This document shows, piece by piece, positions 26,235 through 35,345 of a stretch of DNA of 64,000 bases. Numbering within the stretch: the first letter of the stretch is position 1; every line of letters starts with the position of its first letter. The stretch comes from Sulfuritalea sp. Its GTDB lineage: Bacteria > Pseudomonadota > Gammaproteobacteria > Burkholderiales > Rhodocyclaceae. Position numbers and translations under genes: made by a program. The notes under the pieces are model-generated. The model searched no databases. It was not told the DNA's origin and saw only the letters and a list, made by a program, of their open reading frames with translations. Location: NCBI GenBank assembly GCA_030247575.1, contig JAOTRV010000006.1, forward strand, positions 1 to 64,000, written 5' to 3'.

Positions 26235-28715
26235 CTAGCCGCATGCTCCAACCGTGTTGCAACTGGTACAGAAGTCGCAGCCATCCTTGCGAATGACGGC
26301 GGCCGCTCCGCACTCCTTGCAGATCTTGCCGGCTTGCACGGCAATACCGTAGCCAGCGGATGAATGGCTGTCGGCGGCATGCTCGAGATCGCTCTCAAGC
26401 ACGTCGCTGGTGGCCACCATCTTCGCCAGCACCCTGCTCGGAATCTGGTTCCCATCAACATCGAGGAAACCTTCCTCCTGCAAGATGCGCTGGAGGGAAT
26501 AGGCAAACACGGCCGCTTCCGAATCGTGAGACATCGGAACCTTGGTACCGTCTTCCTTGACGTGGAAGCCAGATTTCACCTGGCCGTCCTCCCAGCGTAC
26601 CCCGCGCATGTTGTGCAACGCGCCGGCGATATCGCCGCCAGAGCGCATCAACATGCTGATGGTCATCATCAGCGAGCTGATCCATTGCTGGCCTTCGCTC
26701 AACTGATTGGCGGGGAAGAACACCTCCACCGGACGCTTGATGGCGACCTTCTTGCCATCCAGCACCCCCTCCACCGTATCGAACGACACGGAGACGTAGA
26801 AGTGGTACTTCCCGCGCGATCCGCGCAGAACCACCTTTTCGGTGACTGCCGGCAAACGACCTTCGCGCCTGCCAACAATCGGCTTGCGCAGCGGATCGTC
26901 CTCCGCCAGCAACGCCGGCGCCGGCTCCTGCTTGGCGCCTTCGCTGCCGCTCACGCTCAGCACGCTTCCCAGCACGCTGTTCGGCCGGTAGGTGGCCAAT
27001 CCCTTCAGTCCGCCCTTCCAGGCGTCCATGTACAGGCTCTGGAAGAGCTCGTAGGGATAATCGGCTTCCACATTGACTGTCTTGGATATCGACGTATCAA
27101 CGTAGGGCTGCACCGCTTCAACCATCTTCTCGTGGTCCTGCGCCGAGATCTCCAGCGCGGTCACGAAGTGCTTGGGAAGGTTGGTTGCGTCGCCTCCGCG
27201 GTGCTTGTACAAGCGCCAGGCGTGATCCTCGACGGCGTATTCCTTGTGGGTGCCGTCAGCCATCCGCTTCTTGCGCGTGTAAGTCCATGCGAACGGCGGC
27301 TCGATGCCGTTGCTGCAGTTGTCCGCGAACGCCAGTGTGATCGTGCCCGTGGGGGCGATCGACAACACGTGCGAGTTGCGCATGCCGTGTTCGGCAATTG
27401 CGTTGCGGATGTTCTGGGGCAGACGTTTCACGAACTGGCCGGCCAGATACTTCTCGGCATCGAAGAGCGGGAAGCTGCCCTTCTCCTTCGCCAACCCCAC
27501 CGACGCCATGTAACTTGCGTTGCGCATCTCTTCCGAAATGCGTGCCGCCATGGCGCGGGCCGCCGGAGTGTCGTACTGCAACCCCAGCATGATCAGCGCA
27601 TCACCCAGTCCGGTGAAGCCCAGGCCGATGCGGCGCTTGCTCCGCGCCTCCTGTTGCTGCTGCTCAAGCGGCCAGTAGGTCACATCGAGCACGTTGTCCA
27701 GCATGCGCACCGAGGTGTTGATGATCTTGCCGAATTCGGCGAAATCAAATGCAGCCTTCTCGGTGAACGGGCCTTCGACGAACAGCGTCAGGTTGATCGA
27801 CCCCAGACAGCAGCACCCATACGGCGGCAGCGGCTGTTCAGCACAGGGGTTGGTGGCCTCGATCGTCTCGCAGTAGTAGAGGTTGTTCTCCTCGTTCATG
27901 CGGTCCAGAAACAGGACCCCCGGCTCGGCGTGGTCGTAGGTGGAGCGCATGATCTGCTCCCACAAATCGCGGGCGCTCACAGTGCGATACACCCACTTGC
28001 CATCGGCGCGCTGCTTGGCCGGATGTGCCGGCTCGGCGTCATGCACCAGATCCACTGCACCGTGGTTTTCGACGGCTCTCATGAACTCGTCGGTGACGCC
28101 AACGGAGATGTTGAAGTTGCTGAGATCACCGGAATCCTTGGCGTGAATGAACGCCTCGATATCCGGATGGTCACAGCGCAGCACCCCCATCTGGGCTCCG
28201 CGCCGGGAACCCGCCGATTCCACTGTCTCGCACGAGCGGTCGAAGACGCGCATGTACGACACCGGACCGGACGCGTTGGACTGCGTCCCCTTGACGATCG
28301 CGCCCATGGGGCGAATCGTTGAGAAGTCGTAGCCGACGCCGCCACCGCGACGCATTGTCTCGGCAGCCTGCAGCAACGCGGTGTAGATACCCGGGCGACC
28401 GTTCTTGAACTCGGAAACCGAGTCCCCCACCGGCTGCACGAAGCAGTTGATGAGCGTGGCCGACAGCGCAGTACCGGCGGCGGAGTTGATGCGACCGGCG
28501 GGAACGAACCCGCGTTCCTGAGCCTCCAGGAATTGTTCCTCCCAGTGATTGCGGGTGCTTTCGGCTTCGACGGAAGCCAAGGCGCGGGCGACGCGCGCAC
28601 GAACATCGTGCACGCTTCGTTCGCTGCCTTTTGCGTACTTTTCAAGCAGAACTTCGCCTGAAATCTCCTGCGGCGCTGGGCGCAACAGGGTATCGCTCAA
28701 AGTCAGAGCGTTCAT
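26235..28715 (-). CDS. nrdJ: Adenosylcobalamin-dependent (class II) ribonucleotide reductase
   Basis: 826 residues. It reduces ribonucleotides to deoxyribonucleotides using vitamin B12 coenzyme, with or without oxygen. Family signatures: [22 protein letters not shown], the active-site loop [18 protein letters not shown], and [10 protein letters not shown]. The C-terminus has a Cys-rich tail ([19 protein letters not shown]) that shuttles electrons or binds zinc. ATG 28715 follows a GAAGGAG site. A plasmid copy would raise the dNTP supply during replication or entry. An attenuator-like hairpin lies in the leader. Confidence 0.93.
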   Translation of the reverse strand: MNALTLSDTLLRPAPQEISGEVLLEKYAKGSERSVHDVRARVARALASVEAESTRNHWEEQFLEAQERGFVPAGRINSAAGTALSATLINCFVQPVGDSVSEFKNGRPGIYTALLQAAETMRRGGGVGYDFSTIRPMGAIVKGTQSNASGPVSYMRVFDRSCETVESAGSRRGAQMGVLRCDHPDIEAFIHAKDSGDLSNFNISVGVTDEFMRAVENHGAVDLVHDAEPAHPAKQRADGKWVYRTVSARDLWEQIMRSTYDHAEPGVLFLDRMNEENNLYYCETIEATNPCAEQPLPPYGCCCLGSINLTLFVEGPFTEKAAFDFAEFGKIINTSVRMLDNVLDVTYWPLEQQQQEARSKRRIGLGFTGLGDALIMLGLQYDTPAARAMAARISEEMRNASYMASVGLAKEKGSFPLFDAEKYLAGQFVKRLPQNIRNAIAEHGMRNSHVLSIAPTGTITLAFADNCSNGIEPPFAWTYTRKKRMADGTHKEYAVEDHAWRLYKHRGGDATNLPKHFVTALEISAQDHEKMVEAVQPYVDTSISKTVNVEADYPYELFQSLYMDAWKGGLKGLATYRPNSVLGSVLSVSGSEGAKQEPAPALLAEDDPLRKPIVGRREGRLPAVTEKVVLRGSRGKYHFYVSVSFDTVEGVLDGKKVAIKRPVEVFFPANQLSEGQQWISSLMMTISMLMRSGGDIAGALHNMRGVRWEDGQVKSGFHVKEDGTKVPMSHDSEAAVFAYSLQRILQEEGFLDVDGNQIPSRVLAKMVATSDVLESDLEHAADSHSSAGYGIAVQAGKICKECGAAAVIRKDGCDFCTSCNTVGACG

Positions 28716-28730
28716 GGTTTCTCCTTCGGT

Positions 28731-28764
28731 AAAAAACCCGTCTGGCCGGAGGGCCGACGGGTTT
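28731..28764 (-). terminator. Attenuator-like hairpin in the nrdJ leader (member 2)
   Basis: AAACCCGTC / GACGGGTTT outer stem with an inner GGCC-N4-GGCC hairpin, followed on the minus strand by a T-run. This is an intrinsic terminator placed directly before the nrdJ ribosome site. It can regulate nrdJ only by being opened or read through. Confidence 0.75.
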
Positions 28765-29085
28765 GATGAGAGCCCTGACGATTGAACGCGCAAAGGTTCT
28801 TAGCGAACCCGTTGGCATTTCAATGGACAAGGCTGAACCCGAACAGGAGACACGAATCCCCTCACGGGAAATGCGTCCCGCTCGGGAATGTGTATGTGCC
28901 GCGTGGCACGACCCAGCTGGCGCTGGATACAAGGGGGAGGATAAGGGCTCCACCGGCCCGCCCTGATAAATCAGGGAATTACAGTCCTAACGATACTCCT
29001 AGACAAAGCGAAATGCAATACCTTCCCAAAGACGCCCAAGAGCGGCTTTGGGAAGGCCCCTCGCCGGGATGGCGAGGGGCTGCGG
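28765..29085 (-). promoter_or_regulatory. Upstream leader of nrdJ, no gene
   Basis: About 320 bp without a real reading frame. Dyads include CCCTGA-TTTA-TCAGGG, GTGCC-ACGC-GGCAC and GGTTC-TTAGC-GAACC (minus-strand reading or its complement). I looked for the conserved B12-box of cobalamin riboswitches and did not see it. The promoter for nrdJ should lie here. Confidence 0.4.
29056..29080 (-). terminator. Hairpin after the KTSC gene
   Basis: GCCCCTCGCC / GGCGAGGGGC, 10-bp perfect arms with a 5-nt loop, 6 bp after the stop at 29086. The T-tract is weak; a second dyad (CTTCCCAAAG / CTTTGGGAAG) follows. Confidence 0.55.
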
Positions 29086-29433
29086 CTAGACTACGGCCGC
29101 AAGGAAGGGGTAACGCGCCAGCAGCTCGGGAGAAATCCCTTGGCGACTGGCTTTTCTGGGTGCTTCCACGCGGGGAACCGACTCCGCCTCCCGCAGAAGT
29201 TCGTCGAGTTGCGTGTCGTCGAGCGCGGTGCAGGCGAAGCCGCCTTTCTTGACGACCGCATTCACATAGCTCCCTTTGGACGATGCCTGTGCGAGGCCGT
29301 CTGCCAGGTCCTGGGGAATGCCGTCGTAGCGATAGTGGCGTCCGTCCTTGGTCGCCACCACCAGTACTCCTCCGGCGAAGAAGCGGTATCCCGCGACCCA
29401 TGAGGAGGTTACCGCGATCAGCTTGGGGTGCAT
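29086..29433 (-). CDS. KTSC-domain protein
   Basis: 115 residues. The middle part RHYRYDGIPQDLADGLAQASSKGSYVNAVVKK has the pattern of the KTSC fold (Lys-Thr-Ser-Cys-like region), found in small proteins associated with RNA or nucleotide metabolism and in phages. Its function is unknown. The start overlaps the upstream gene by 16 bp. In this copy the motif reads ASSKGSYVN. Confidence 0.65.
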   Translation of the reverse strand: MHPKLIAVTSSWVAGYRFFAGGVLVVATKDGRHYRYDGIPQDLADGLAQASSKGSYVNAVVKKGGFACTALDDTQLDELLREAESVPRVEAPRKASRQGISPELLARYPFLAAVV

Positions 29434-29693
29434 TGTTGGCCTCCCGTGCTGAGCGGTTCGACGATGCTGCCCGCGCGCGCGATATCGATTTCAAGTTCGC
29501 GTTCGCGGCCTGCCGACGGCACCGCACCATCGAAGCTGAGGAAGCCGGATCTGAGCAGCTTGACGTTCATCCGGGTGTCGCCAATGCGAAGCACTGCTGC
29601 TCGGCGTGGCTGCTCCTTGAGGATGTCCATCACGCCGATCAGCGATTGGGCGTGTTGCGGACTGGCGTCCGCGGTGTGTGTGGATGTGTTCAT
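29418..29693 (-). CDS. Hypothetical small protein
   Basis: 91 residues, not recognised. It starts with a low-complexity stretch (MNTSTHTADASPQHAQS) and is followed by a probable small beta-rich domain. ATG 29693 lies 15 nt after a leader hairpin. It is cotranscribed with the KTSC gene. Confidence 0.6.
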   Translation of the reverse strand: MNTSTHTADASPQHAQSLIGVMDILKEQPRRAAVLRIGDTRMNVKLLRSGFLSFDGAVPSAGRERELEIDIARAGSIVEPLSTGGQQCTPS

Positions 29694-29708
29694 GATTTCT
29701 CGCGAGGA

Positions 29709-29738
29709 CCGATAGCGCGGGATGACCCGCACTACCGG
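29709..29738 (-). promoter_or_regulatory. Two-tier leader hairpin, member 3
   Basis: Minus-strand stem CCGGTAG-T-GCGGG / CCCGC-G-CTATCGG with a TCAT loop, ending 15 nt before the start at 29693. Confidence 0.55.
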
Positions 29739-29805
29739 CAACGCGAATTTCCTCTGGTTGAGAATGATGGATGGCCCGGATGCTTTGGGCCGCTATGCCG
29801 TTGCG

Positions 29806-30348
29806 CTACTCCTTGTGGCGAAGACGCTTGAACATCGGATCTGCGAACATCCCGTTTTTCGTAAACGGAATATCGTCCTCGAACCCGTCAAACCCGTGCC
29901 CCGCTTGCGCGCTTTGCCCGCCCGCGTTGTTCGGACGCGCATCGCCGCCGCCGCCCGTTGCGCGCGCACCACTGCTGGTTCGCGCCGGCTGGTCGTTGCT
30001 GCCGGCGCCCTCGCGGGAACCAAGCATCTTCATTTCGTTGGCGACGATTTCCGTGGTGTAGCGTTCCTGGCCATCCTTGTCGGTCCACTTTCGGGTGCGA
30101 AGAGCGCCCTCGATGTAGACCTGACGCCCCTTCTTCAGGTATTGGCCGGCGATTTCCGCCAGCTTGCCGAAGAACACGACGCGATGCCACTCGGTCGCTT
30201 CCTTCTTTTCCCCGGTCGCCTTGTCCTTCCAGCTGTCGGTGGTGGCGATGGTGATGTTGGTGATCGTCGCACCATCGTTGAGGGACTTCACGTCCGGATC
30301 GCGGCCCAAAAAGCCGATGATCAGAACCTTGTTGACGCTTGCTGCCAT
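29806..30348 (-). CDS. ssb: Single-stranded DNA-binding protein
   Basis: 180 residues. The OB fold is typical ([42 protein letters not shown]). A Gly/Ala-rich linker follows. The protein-interaction tip DDIPF is at 158-162, but 18 more residues follow, ending in the basic RLRHKE, whereas in most SSBs DDIPF is the extreme C-terminus. Plasmid SSBs coat the incoming strand in conjugation. ATG 30348 has an AGGAG site. Confidence 0.93.
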   Translation of the reverse strand: MAASVNKVLIIGFLGRDPDVKSLNDGATITNITIATTDSWKDKATGEKKEATEWHRVVFFGKLAEIAGQYLKKGRQVYIEGALRTRKWTDKDGQERYTTEIVANEMKMLGSREGAGSNDQPARTSSGARATGGGGDARPNNAGGQSAQAGHGFDGFEDDIPFTKNGMFADPMFKRLRHKE

Positions 30349-30658
30349 GATTACTTCTCCTGAATATGCAATGCCATTGTTCCACTGTCCGCGACGTGCG
30401 GCTATGGTGATGGCATCGACTTTGCGTTTGCCGAATGTTCTCCGGCGATGGATGGTGTCGACGCGAAATGCGGCGTCACCTGATTCCAGCGAGACCCGCT
30501 GCGGGCCTCCTGAATATGTTCCTCCGAGAGCCGTGGAGGTCCGGTTTCCTCTAACGAGGGAAACTCTTGGCGATGGCGGCTGTGCAACCGTCATGGCTAA
30601 AAGCTTCTGTGGAAAGTCTCTGGTGAAGCGCCCGAAGGCGCCTCACCAGGAACTCGTT
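30349..30658 (-). promoter_or_regulatory. Leader region of ssb, no gene
   Basis: 310 bp. It holds the terminator of the upstream gene at 30605-30648 and no coding frame that looks real. Dyads such as GACGCCG/CGGCG are weak. The ssb promoter should be here; I cannot place it firmly. Confidence 0.35.
30605..30648 (-). terminator. Hairpin terminator after the 30659-31342 gene
   Basis: GGTGA-GGCGCC-TTCG-GGCGC-TTCACC on the minus strand, a stable UUCG-capped stem, followed by AGAGACTTTCC. Confidence 0.6.
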
Positions 30659-31342
30659 CTACAACTTCTTGACTTCGAACACGGTCATCGGGGCTTTACC
30701 TTCCTCGAGAACCTTGCGTCCGACCTTGGTGATCTCGACACGATCACCGACGCCAGCACCGACGGCCTTCAACTCGCTTCGGAGATGAATCCCCCAAACC
30801 GTGTCTTCGGCGCCCGCTTCATTACGGTAGGTAACCCCGTACATGGTGATGGTCTCGGTTCCTTGCGTTCTGGGCATTTTGCCCATCTGCAGGATCGTTC
30901 CGCGATGCACTACCGGCACTTTGCGGCGCTTGACGGCGGGCTCATCGCCCGCGATCGGCACCGCCGCTGCGACTTCCTTCGTCACACCAGGTAGCACCTT
31001 CAGCGTGGCCAGTTTGGCCTTTGCCAGCGCCAGAGCATCATCAATCATCTGGTTTTCGATGCGCCCGCCCGGAAACATGCACAGGGCGATGTGCGTCTCC
31101 TGAACACGAACCGCCGTCTCCGACGCTACGGGCTGCCAGACGATCATGTGTGCCGACACGCCCTCCTCTTCACGTTGATGGACGAAGAGAGTGGCTTGCC
31201 CCAGTTCACGAATCACCGATGTTCCGATGACAGGCCCCGCCGGAACCAAGCAGTTCTGCGCTTTCGCGGACAACCGCGAACGCAGTGCCCAGCCGACCGC
31301 GACGATGAGGACCAGCATGATGGTGAGCTGAGTGGCAGTCAT
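30659..31342 (-). CDS. Membrane-anchored protein, unknown
   Basis: 227 residues with one N-terminal membrane helix (TIMLVLIVAVGWALRS). The C-terminal third (RGTILQMGKMP..., VWGIHLRSELKAVGAGVGDRVEI) resembles the small domain with a conserved WGxxL and GD that occurs in conjugation and DNA-handling proteins. This resemblance is my own reading. Its start overlaps the previous stop (ATGA). The pair lies between the CobS-like ATPase and ssb. Confidence 0.55.
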   Translation of the reverse strand: MTATQLTIMLVLIVAVGWALRSRLSAKAQNCLVPAGPVIGTSVIRELGQATLFVHQREEEGVSAHMIVWQPVASETAVRVQETHIALCMFPGGRIENQMIDDALALAKAKLATLKVLPGVTKEVAAAVPIAGDEPAVKRRKVPVVHRGTILQMGKMPRTQGTETITMYGVTYRNEAGAEDTVWGIHLRSELKAVGAGVGDRVEITKVGRKVLEEGKAPMTVFEVKKL

Positions 31343-31788
31343 ATCAGCCTCCCCAGCATTCCGGCGTGCTGCTGCATGAAGTTGGCCGTTCCGACCAGCC
31401 CCACGCATTCCGCAACCTGTTGCACCAGGGGCCAGTCGGCCGCGTAGAGCCGGTTCGACTGGCGCACCCTGACCGGGATGTCTTTCTGTTCATCATCCAC
31501 GATCTGCAACTTCCCGATCGAGCCTCGGATTGCCACCAGGCAGGCCAGCAAAGCACCCGCCTTAGGCATCGCCTTGATCATGCCCTGGGACCGCCCACCG
31601 AGCAGCGGAACGTTGAGCACGCTCTTGTCGAACGCGATGTGCAACACCCAAGCGTCCCGCTGACCTTCGAACGCCGCCTTACCGCCGACGCCCTGGATGG
31701 GCGCCAGCAGTGCGGCAGCCCGTTGGCCCCACTCGTGATCCAGATCGGTACCGGTGAAGTACGCAATCCCCTTGAATGACTTGGCCAT
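31339..31788 (-). CDS. Hypothetical protein
   Basis: 149 residues, no membrane helix or signal peptide, family not recognised. It begins 6 bp after the CobS-like stop and overlaps the next gene by ATGA, so the three are one operon. It may be a partner of the AAA+ ATPase, based on position only. Confidence 0.6.
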   Translation of the reverse strand: MAKSFKGIAYFTGTDLDHEWGQRAAALLAPIQGVGGKAAFEGQRDAWVLHIAFDKSVLNVPLLGGRSQGMIKAMPKAGALLACLVAIRGSIGKLQIVDDEQKDIPVRVRQSNRLYAADWPLVQQVAECVGLVGTANFMQQHAGMLGRLI

Positions 31789-31794
31789 GATGAC

Positions 31795-32922
31795 CTAGTC
31801 CTTCAGTACCATGCCGACTCCGAACACGGTTTCAACCGCCTGATGGAGCGCGATCGACGTGCTTTGAGTAGCGAGGTTGGAAAGGTACTTCTTCAGGGTC
31901 AGGTGCAACCCCGACATGCCGAACTTCTCCGGTGCCCTGGCGTGGGCCGGTGCGTGCATTGCCCACTTGCGCAGGATGCGCGTGGACATCGTCCGCTCCA
32001 GCGCGGCATCAGAGGTGGAGCCGCCATCCTTGGATTGCGCCCGGATCTTGTGGGCGACATCCAGGAGCGCGTCGATGTACTCGGCGCGCGTGATGGCGGC
32101 TCCTTCTTTCAAGCCGTTCGGAGTTGAGACCTTGAAGCCCTCCTGGTCGAACCAGTAAGCCAGCAGATCATCACCCACGCCGCTCATCACGTCCTCGATC
32201 AGGGCGCGCTCGACGTCTCGGTCGGGATAGCCCACATGCACGGAGTACAGGCGCTCCAGCAGGGAGATGTCGTGCGACGAGGCCGTTCCGTAGTTGCCCG
32301 ACGGATCCTCCACCAGATTGGTGTTGGCGGTCAGGACGACGCGGAACCCGGGTTGCGGTTCGACGAGCATGTTGTTGTTGCTCGGCACCGGGAACGGCCG
32401 TCCCTCGAAGATGTCATTGAACACGATGGCCTTCGCCGGAGCGATACGATCGTACTCGTTGATGATCACCGGCAAGCCATACTGCGCTGCCAGTGTGAGC
32501 GGCCCCGGCGTATGCACCGTGTTGCCGTCCACCAGATCCGTCTTCCCGGTGGCTTCCCACTCGTTGAACGCTTTGTGGCCCTTGATGCTGAACAGGGGAA
32601 TGCCCAGACAGGCGCACCACTGCTCCCAGGCCGACGTCTTGCCGGAGCCGGTAGGTCCCCACAAGAGCAGGGCATCGTCGCCCGCGTTCGACCAGTAGTA
32701 AATGTCGCTGATGATCGCGCGACGGTGCTTGTAGAGCGGGTCGATCGCCGGCACGGCGGCGCGAAGAAACGCCGCAGTTTCCTGCATCTGCGGGTCGGTG
32801 AATGTGCTGGGGTCCGGTATTTCATACCCCATCGTTTCGATGCTCGGGTCGACTTCGTTAGGATCGAGTCCGAAGGTTTGGGCCAGCGAGTAAGCGCGCG
32901 GCACAAGAATTTGATCAAGCAT
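31795..32922 (-). CDS. CobS/MoxR-like AAA+ ATPase
   Basis: 375 residues. Walker A GPTGSGKT at 89-96, Walker B-like VIINEYDRI near 152-160, sensor 1 TANTN and the arginine-bearing segment ERLYSVHVGYPDRD. It resembles CobS, which with CobT forms a two-ring chelatase. Here the natural partner is the VWA protein at 23021-24832 with DUF3150. In the plasmid the pair is probably a remodelling chaperone and need not handle cobalt. Confidence 0.85.
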   Translation of the reverse strand: MLDQILVPRAYSLAQTFGLDPNEVDPSIETMGYEIPDPSTFTDPQMQETAAFLRAAVPAIDPLYKHRRAIISDIYYWSNAGDDALLLWGPTGSGKTSAWEQWCACLGIPLFSIKGHKAFNEWEATGKTDLVDGNTVHTPGPLTLAAQYGLPVIINEYDRIAPAKAIVFNDIFEGRPFPVPSNNNMLVEPQPGFRVVLTANTNLVEDPSGNYGTASSHDISLLERLYSVHVGYPDRDVERALIEDVMSGVGDDLLAYWFDQEGFKVSTPNGLKEGAAITRAEYIDALLDVAHKIRAQSKDGGSTSDAALERTMSTRILRKWAMHAPAHARAPEKFGMSGLHLTLKKYLSNLATQSTSIALHQAVETVFGVGMVLKD

Positions 32923-32941
32923 GGTGTTCTCCAAAGAATTT

Positions 32942-32976
32942 GGGGGCACCATGACCCCGAGGGGTTGGTTGCCCCC
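32942..32976 (-). promoter_or_regulatory. Two-tier leader hairpin, member 4 (CobS-like)
   Basis: GGGGGCA / TGCCCCC outer stem with inner ACCCC-TC-GGGGT. It ends 20 nt before the start at 32922. Confidence 0.6.
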
Positions 32977-32997
32977 TAATGGGATGCTGTTAGCGAA

Positions 32998-33633
32998 TCA
33001 GAATGTGCAGACTCGCGTCACGGCCTTGTGAAGTTCCGGATGGATGTTCCGAATGACTCCTTCTCGAATTTCGTCTTCGTTCATCCGCGCTGCCATGCAG
33101 CACAGGTGAAACGAGAACGCATATTCGTTTTCGTGCATCTCCAGGCACCGGGAACGTCCCAGCTTCTGGCTCCACACGTAGTACTTCCTGACGGCAGGCA
33201 TGAAGATCCATTTCAGGACGCTCCATTTCTCCAGCTGGTTTTCCACCAGCGTGAGTTCCTCCATCGATTCCCAGAACACCAAGACCTGCAGTGTCCTAAG
33301 TGCTTCCTCCGACCATTCCCCCGCGTTTTCGCTCGCGATCCACGTCGCCCCCCAGGGGACGCGTTGGATCTCGGGCTCCACGAACGTGGCGTCGTCGTCG
33401 GCCAACTCATAGTTGACCTGGACTTCGCTGCGATCACTGCGGTACTCCTCCGGTATCCCCTCCCTGGATAGCAGCGGGGTCTGGAGGTACTCCAATGCGT
33501 CGAACAACAGGCGGCTGATGCCGTCGTCGTTCCACTTCAGCGCTCGCTGTGCTGCTTGGCGGCGCCCATACGCAATAGGAGCAGGCGGGGGTGCGGCAAT
33601 GGGGTGCCCGAACAGATCAGTTTGGAGATGCAT
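32998..33633 (-). CDS. Hypothetical protein
   Basis: 211 residues, acidic middle region, no membrane helix. I do not recognise it. The start ATG 33633 overlaps the upstream gene's end by 17 bp. It probably shares the promoter at 34176-34204 and belongs to the CobS-like transcription unit. Confidence 0.6.
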   Translation of the reverse strand: MHLQTDLFGHPIAAPPPAPIAYGRRQAAQRALKWNDDGISRLLFDALEYLQTPLLSREGIPEEYRSDRSEVQVNYELADDDATFVEPEIQRVPWGATWIASENAGEWSEEALRTLQVLVFWESMEELTLVENQLEKWSVLKWIFMPAVRKYYVWSQKLGRSRCLEMHENEYAFSFHLCCMAARMNEDEIREGVIRNIHPELHKAVTRVCTF

Positions 33634-33943
33634 TTCGCACCTCTTCGAGATCCACGGGCTTCCATCCGCGTGCAACGAGTTTCTTCTCGACTACCCCCAG
33701 CGGCTGACGCCACTCGCGGAAGCTGAGAAGCTTGAACTTCCCAACTGCGCGCTTCAGTACCGCACAGATGGATCCGTACTCATAGACGACGAGTTCGTAA
33801 CCGCCTGCCAGGTATCTGCGACTGGAGGATGCCGGATGGCACCCGTTTTTGACATGAAACGCTACCCAGTTGCCAATCAAGGCGTGAGCAGGAGTTTCCG
33901 TGTCGAAGAAGGTTTTCGAAGAAACCGAAACCTCTCGCTTCAT
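33617..33943 (-). CDS. Hypothetical protein
   Basis: 108 residues, basic, with a central hydrophobic patch (GGYELVVYEYGSICAVLK). Not recognised. A GGAGCG site lies before ATG 33943 and a long leader hairpin before that. First gene after the promoter at 34176-34204. Confidence 0.6.
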   Translation of the reverse strand: MKREVSVSSKTFFDTETPAHALIGNWVAFHVKNGCHPASSSRRYLAGGYELVVYEYGSICAVLKRAVGKFKLLSFREWRQPLGVVEKKLVARGWKPVDLEEVRNASPN

Positions 33944-33966
33944 GGCGACGCTCCTTTCAGAGGACG

Positions 33967-34012
33967 CCATGACCCCACTGGGGATCACTTTGTCCCCTAG
34001 TGGGTTGCATGG
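33967..34012 (-). promoter_or_regulatory. Two-tier leader hairpin, member 5
   Basis: CCATG-CA-ACCCACT-A-GGGGA loop TCCCC-AGTGGGGT-CATGG on the minus strand: an almost continuous stem of about 17 bp, ending 23 nt before the start at 33943. Confidence 0.65.
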
Positions 34013-34175
34013 AAGGCCGTTTATGCTTCTCGGCCAGCTTACCGATCACACCACGTGTGACCGATGAAGTTGCGCGTAACGTGCGCTTACGTCTGGGTTT
34101 GCACCCAAGATCCAGCAACCCCGGAGTCGGCATTCGCCGCCCGGTGCCCCGATACTCTGGAGCGAATTGAACGTC

Positions 34176-34204
34176 TTTTTACCGAAGACCTATTGGTTTG
34201 TCAA
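34176..34204 (-). promoter_or_regulatory. Sigma70-type promoter
   Basis: On the minus strand, -35 TTGACA (34199-34204), 17-bp spacer, -10 TAAAAA (34176-34181). It points toward the genes at 33617, 32998 and the CobS-like ATPase. Confidence 0.65.
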
Positions 34205-34361
34205 CTGTGGGCGACGCCAGCTTCCTTTTTGCAATCTTGACGCCCCCGCCCGCCCGTTGTTCGAAGGGGACTTCGTCTTGCGAGGATTCACCCTCTGGCG
34301 ACACCCGAAGGGAGCCCTCGCTCACTCGGCGGACCTTGGGTGGCGGGGGACGGCCACCATC

Positions 34362-35345
34362 CTACTCGTCGCCGAGCGCGAAGCGCTTCTTCAGGTCGTC
34401 GACCAAGGCTTGTCGCTCCGCAGCTGACGTGCAGACCACATCAAACGACACCCGCCCGGAATCCCATTCCTTGAGTACGCCGGCAAGAGTGCCGTCTGGC
34501 ATCTTGAGCTTGTACTGGCGCGAGGTTTCCTTTTCCTTGCGCGGCTTCGGGGCGGTGAAACGCGCTCTCGCCTCGGTGATCTCCGTGCGCCCGATCTCAC
34601 CCAACCCCAAGCGCTCCGCAAACGCCAGAGCCACGTCGGTGCCGCCGGCGGTCTCGAGCAGTACCAACTCGGCCAAGCTGGACATGGGATACGCCTCGGG
34701 GTTCTGACTCACCAGGTCGATGATTGCCGGTGACAGCTTCAGGATGGACAACGTGCGATTGACAACGGCAAGCGATTTTTGCACTGCCGCGGCCAGTTCC
34801 GTTTCGCTCCCATAGATCTTTTGGTCGATCGCATAGCGCCAGGCCATCGCATCATCGAGCGCGGATTGCCCTTCCCGCTCCGCGTTCTCGCGGTAGCTGT
34901 ACTCGAAAAGATCACGGTCGGTCAGTCCGTCGTGAATCATCAGGTCCATCACGGGCAGGGCCGCTTGCCGTATGCCTGCCAATCGATAGTGTCCGGCGGC
35001 GAGTATGCAGCGGCCATTGCGGAACGTTCCAACACCTGGTTGAAGCTGGCCGTTGGCGACGAGGCTTTGGGCGAGCTCGCCGATCCGCTGCGGGCGGTAG
35101 ATCTTGCGCGCGTTGTACGGATTGGGATCAATCAGGCCGATCGCAACGCGCTCGAACCGGCCCGCGCGCTTGTCATCCGAATGCAGGGGCGCGACCATGG
35201 GCGCCGCGCCTGGTATTGCGCTGGGCGGTGGCGTGCGCGATGCAAAGCCGGTCGGCTGTACTGCGAGAAGCGCCTCGGCCCGTTCGAACCGGCTCGCGCT
35301 ATCTGCCGTTTGATGCGCTTGTTTCGCGAGATCTTCTTTTTTCAT
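34362..35345 (-). CDS. parB: ParB-family partition protein (locus 1)
   Basis: 327 residues. ParB/Srx N-domain with IDPNPYNARKIYRPQRIGELAQSL, LAAGHYRLAGIRQA and YSYRENAEREGQSALDDAMA, then an HTH region. It binds the centromere and stimulates ParA. The start overlaps the parA stop by ATGA. Its sequence differs from the second ParB of the window, so the two systems should be independent. Confidence 0.88.
   Translation of the reverse strand: MKKEDLAKQAHQTADSASRFERAEALLAVQPTGFASRTPPPSAIPGAAPMVAPLHSDDKRAGRFERVAIGLIDPNPYNARKIYRPQRIGELAQSLVANGQLQPGVGTFRNGRCILAAGHYRLAGIRQAALPVMDLMIHDGLTDRDLFEYSYRENAEREGQSALDDAMAWRYAIDQKIYGSETELAAAVQKSLAVVNRTLSILKLSPAIIDLVSQNPEAYPMSSLAELVLLETAGGTDVALAFAERLGLGEIGRTEITEARARFTAPKPRKEKETSRQYKLKMPDGTLAGVLKEWDSGRVSFDVVCTSAAERQALVDDLKKRFALGDE

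Larger units (their letters stand above)
33944..34361 (-). promoter_or_regulatory. Intergenic region, 418 bp without a gene
   Basis: Contains the hairpin leader at 33967-34012, further dyads around 34027-34075 and a sigma70-type promoter at 34176-34204. The part near 34205-34361, after parB, shows no feature I can support. Confidence 0.5.

Noticed and set aside
26364..28322. Long open frame on the plus strand opposite nrdJ
   Set aside because: It is the codon-position shadow of a GC-rich gene. Its product is His/Arg/Val-rich without motifs, while the minus strand encodes a full ribonucleotide reductase with all catalytic signatures.
28765..29085. Cobalamin riboswitch upstream of nrdJ
   Set aside because: A B12-dependent enzyme made this likely, but I could not find the conserved B12-box or the usual GCCACTG core. 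Only generic dyads and a terminator are visible.
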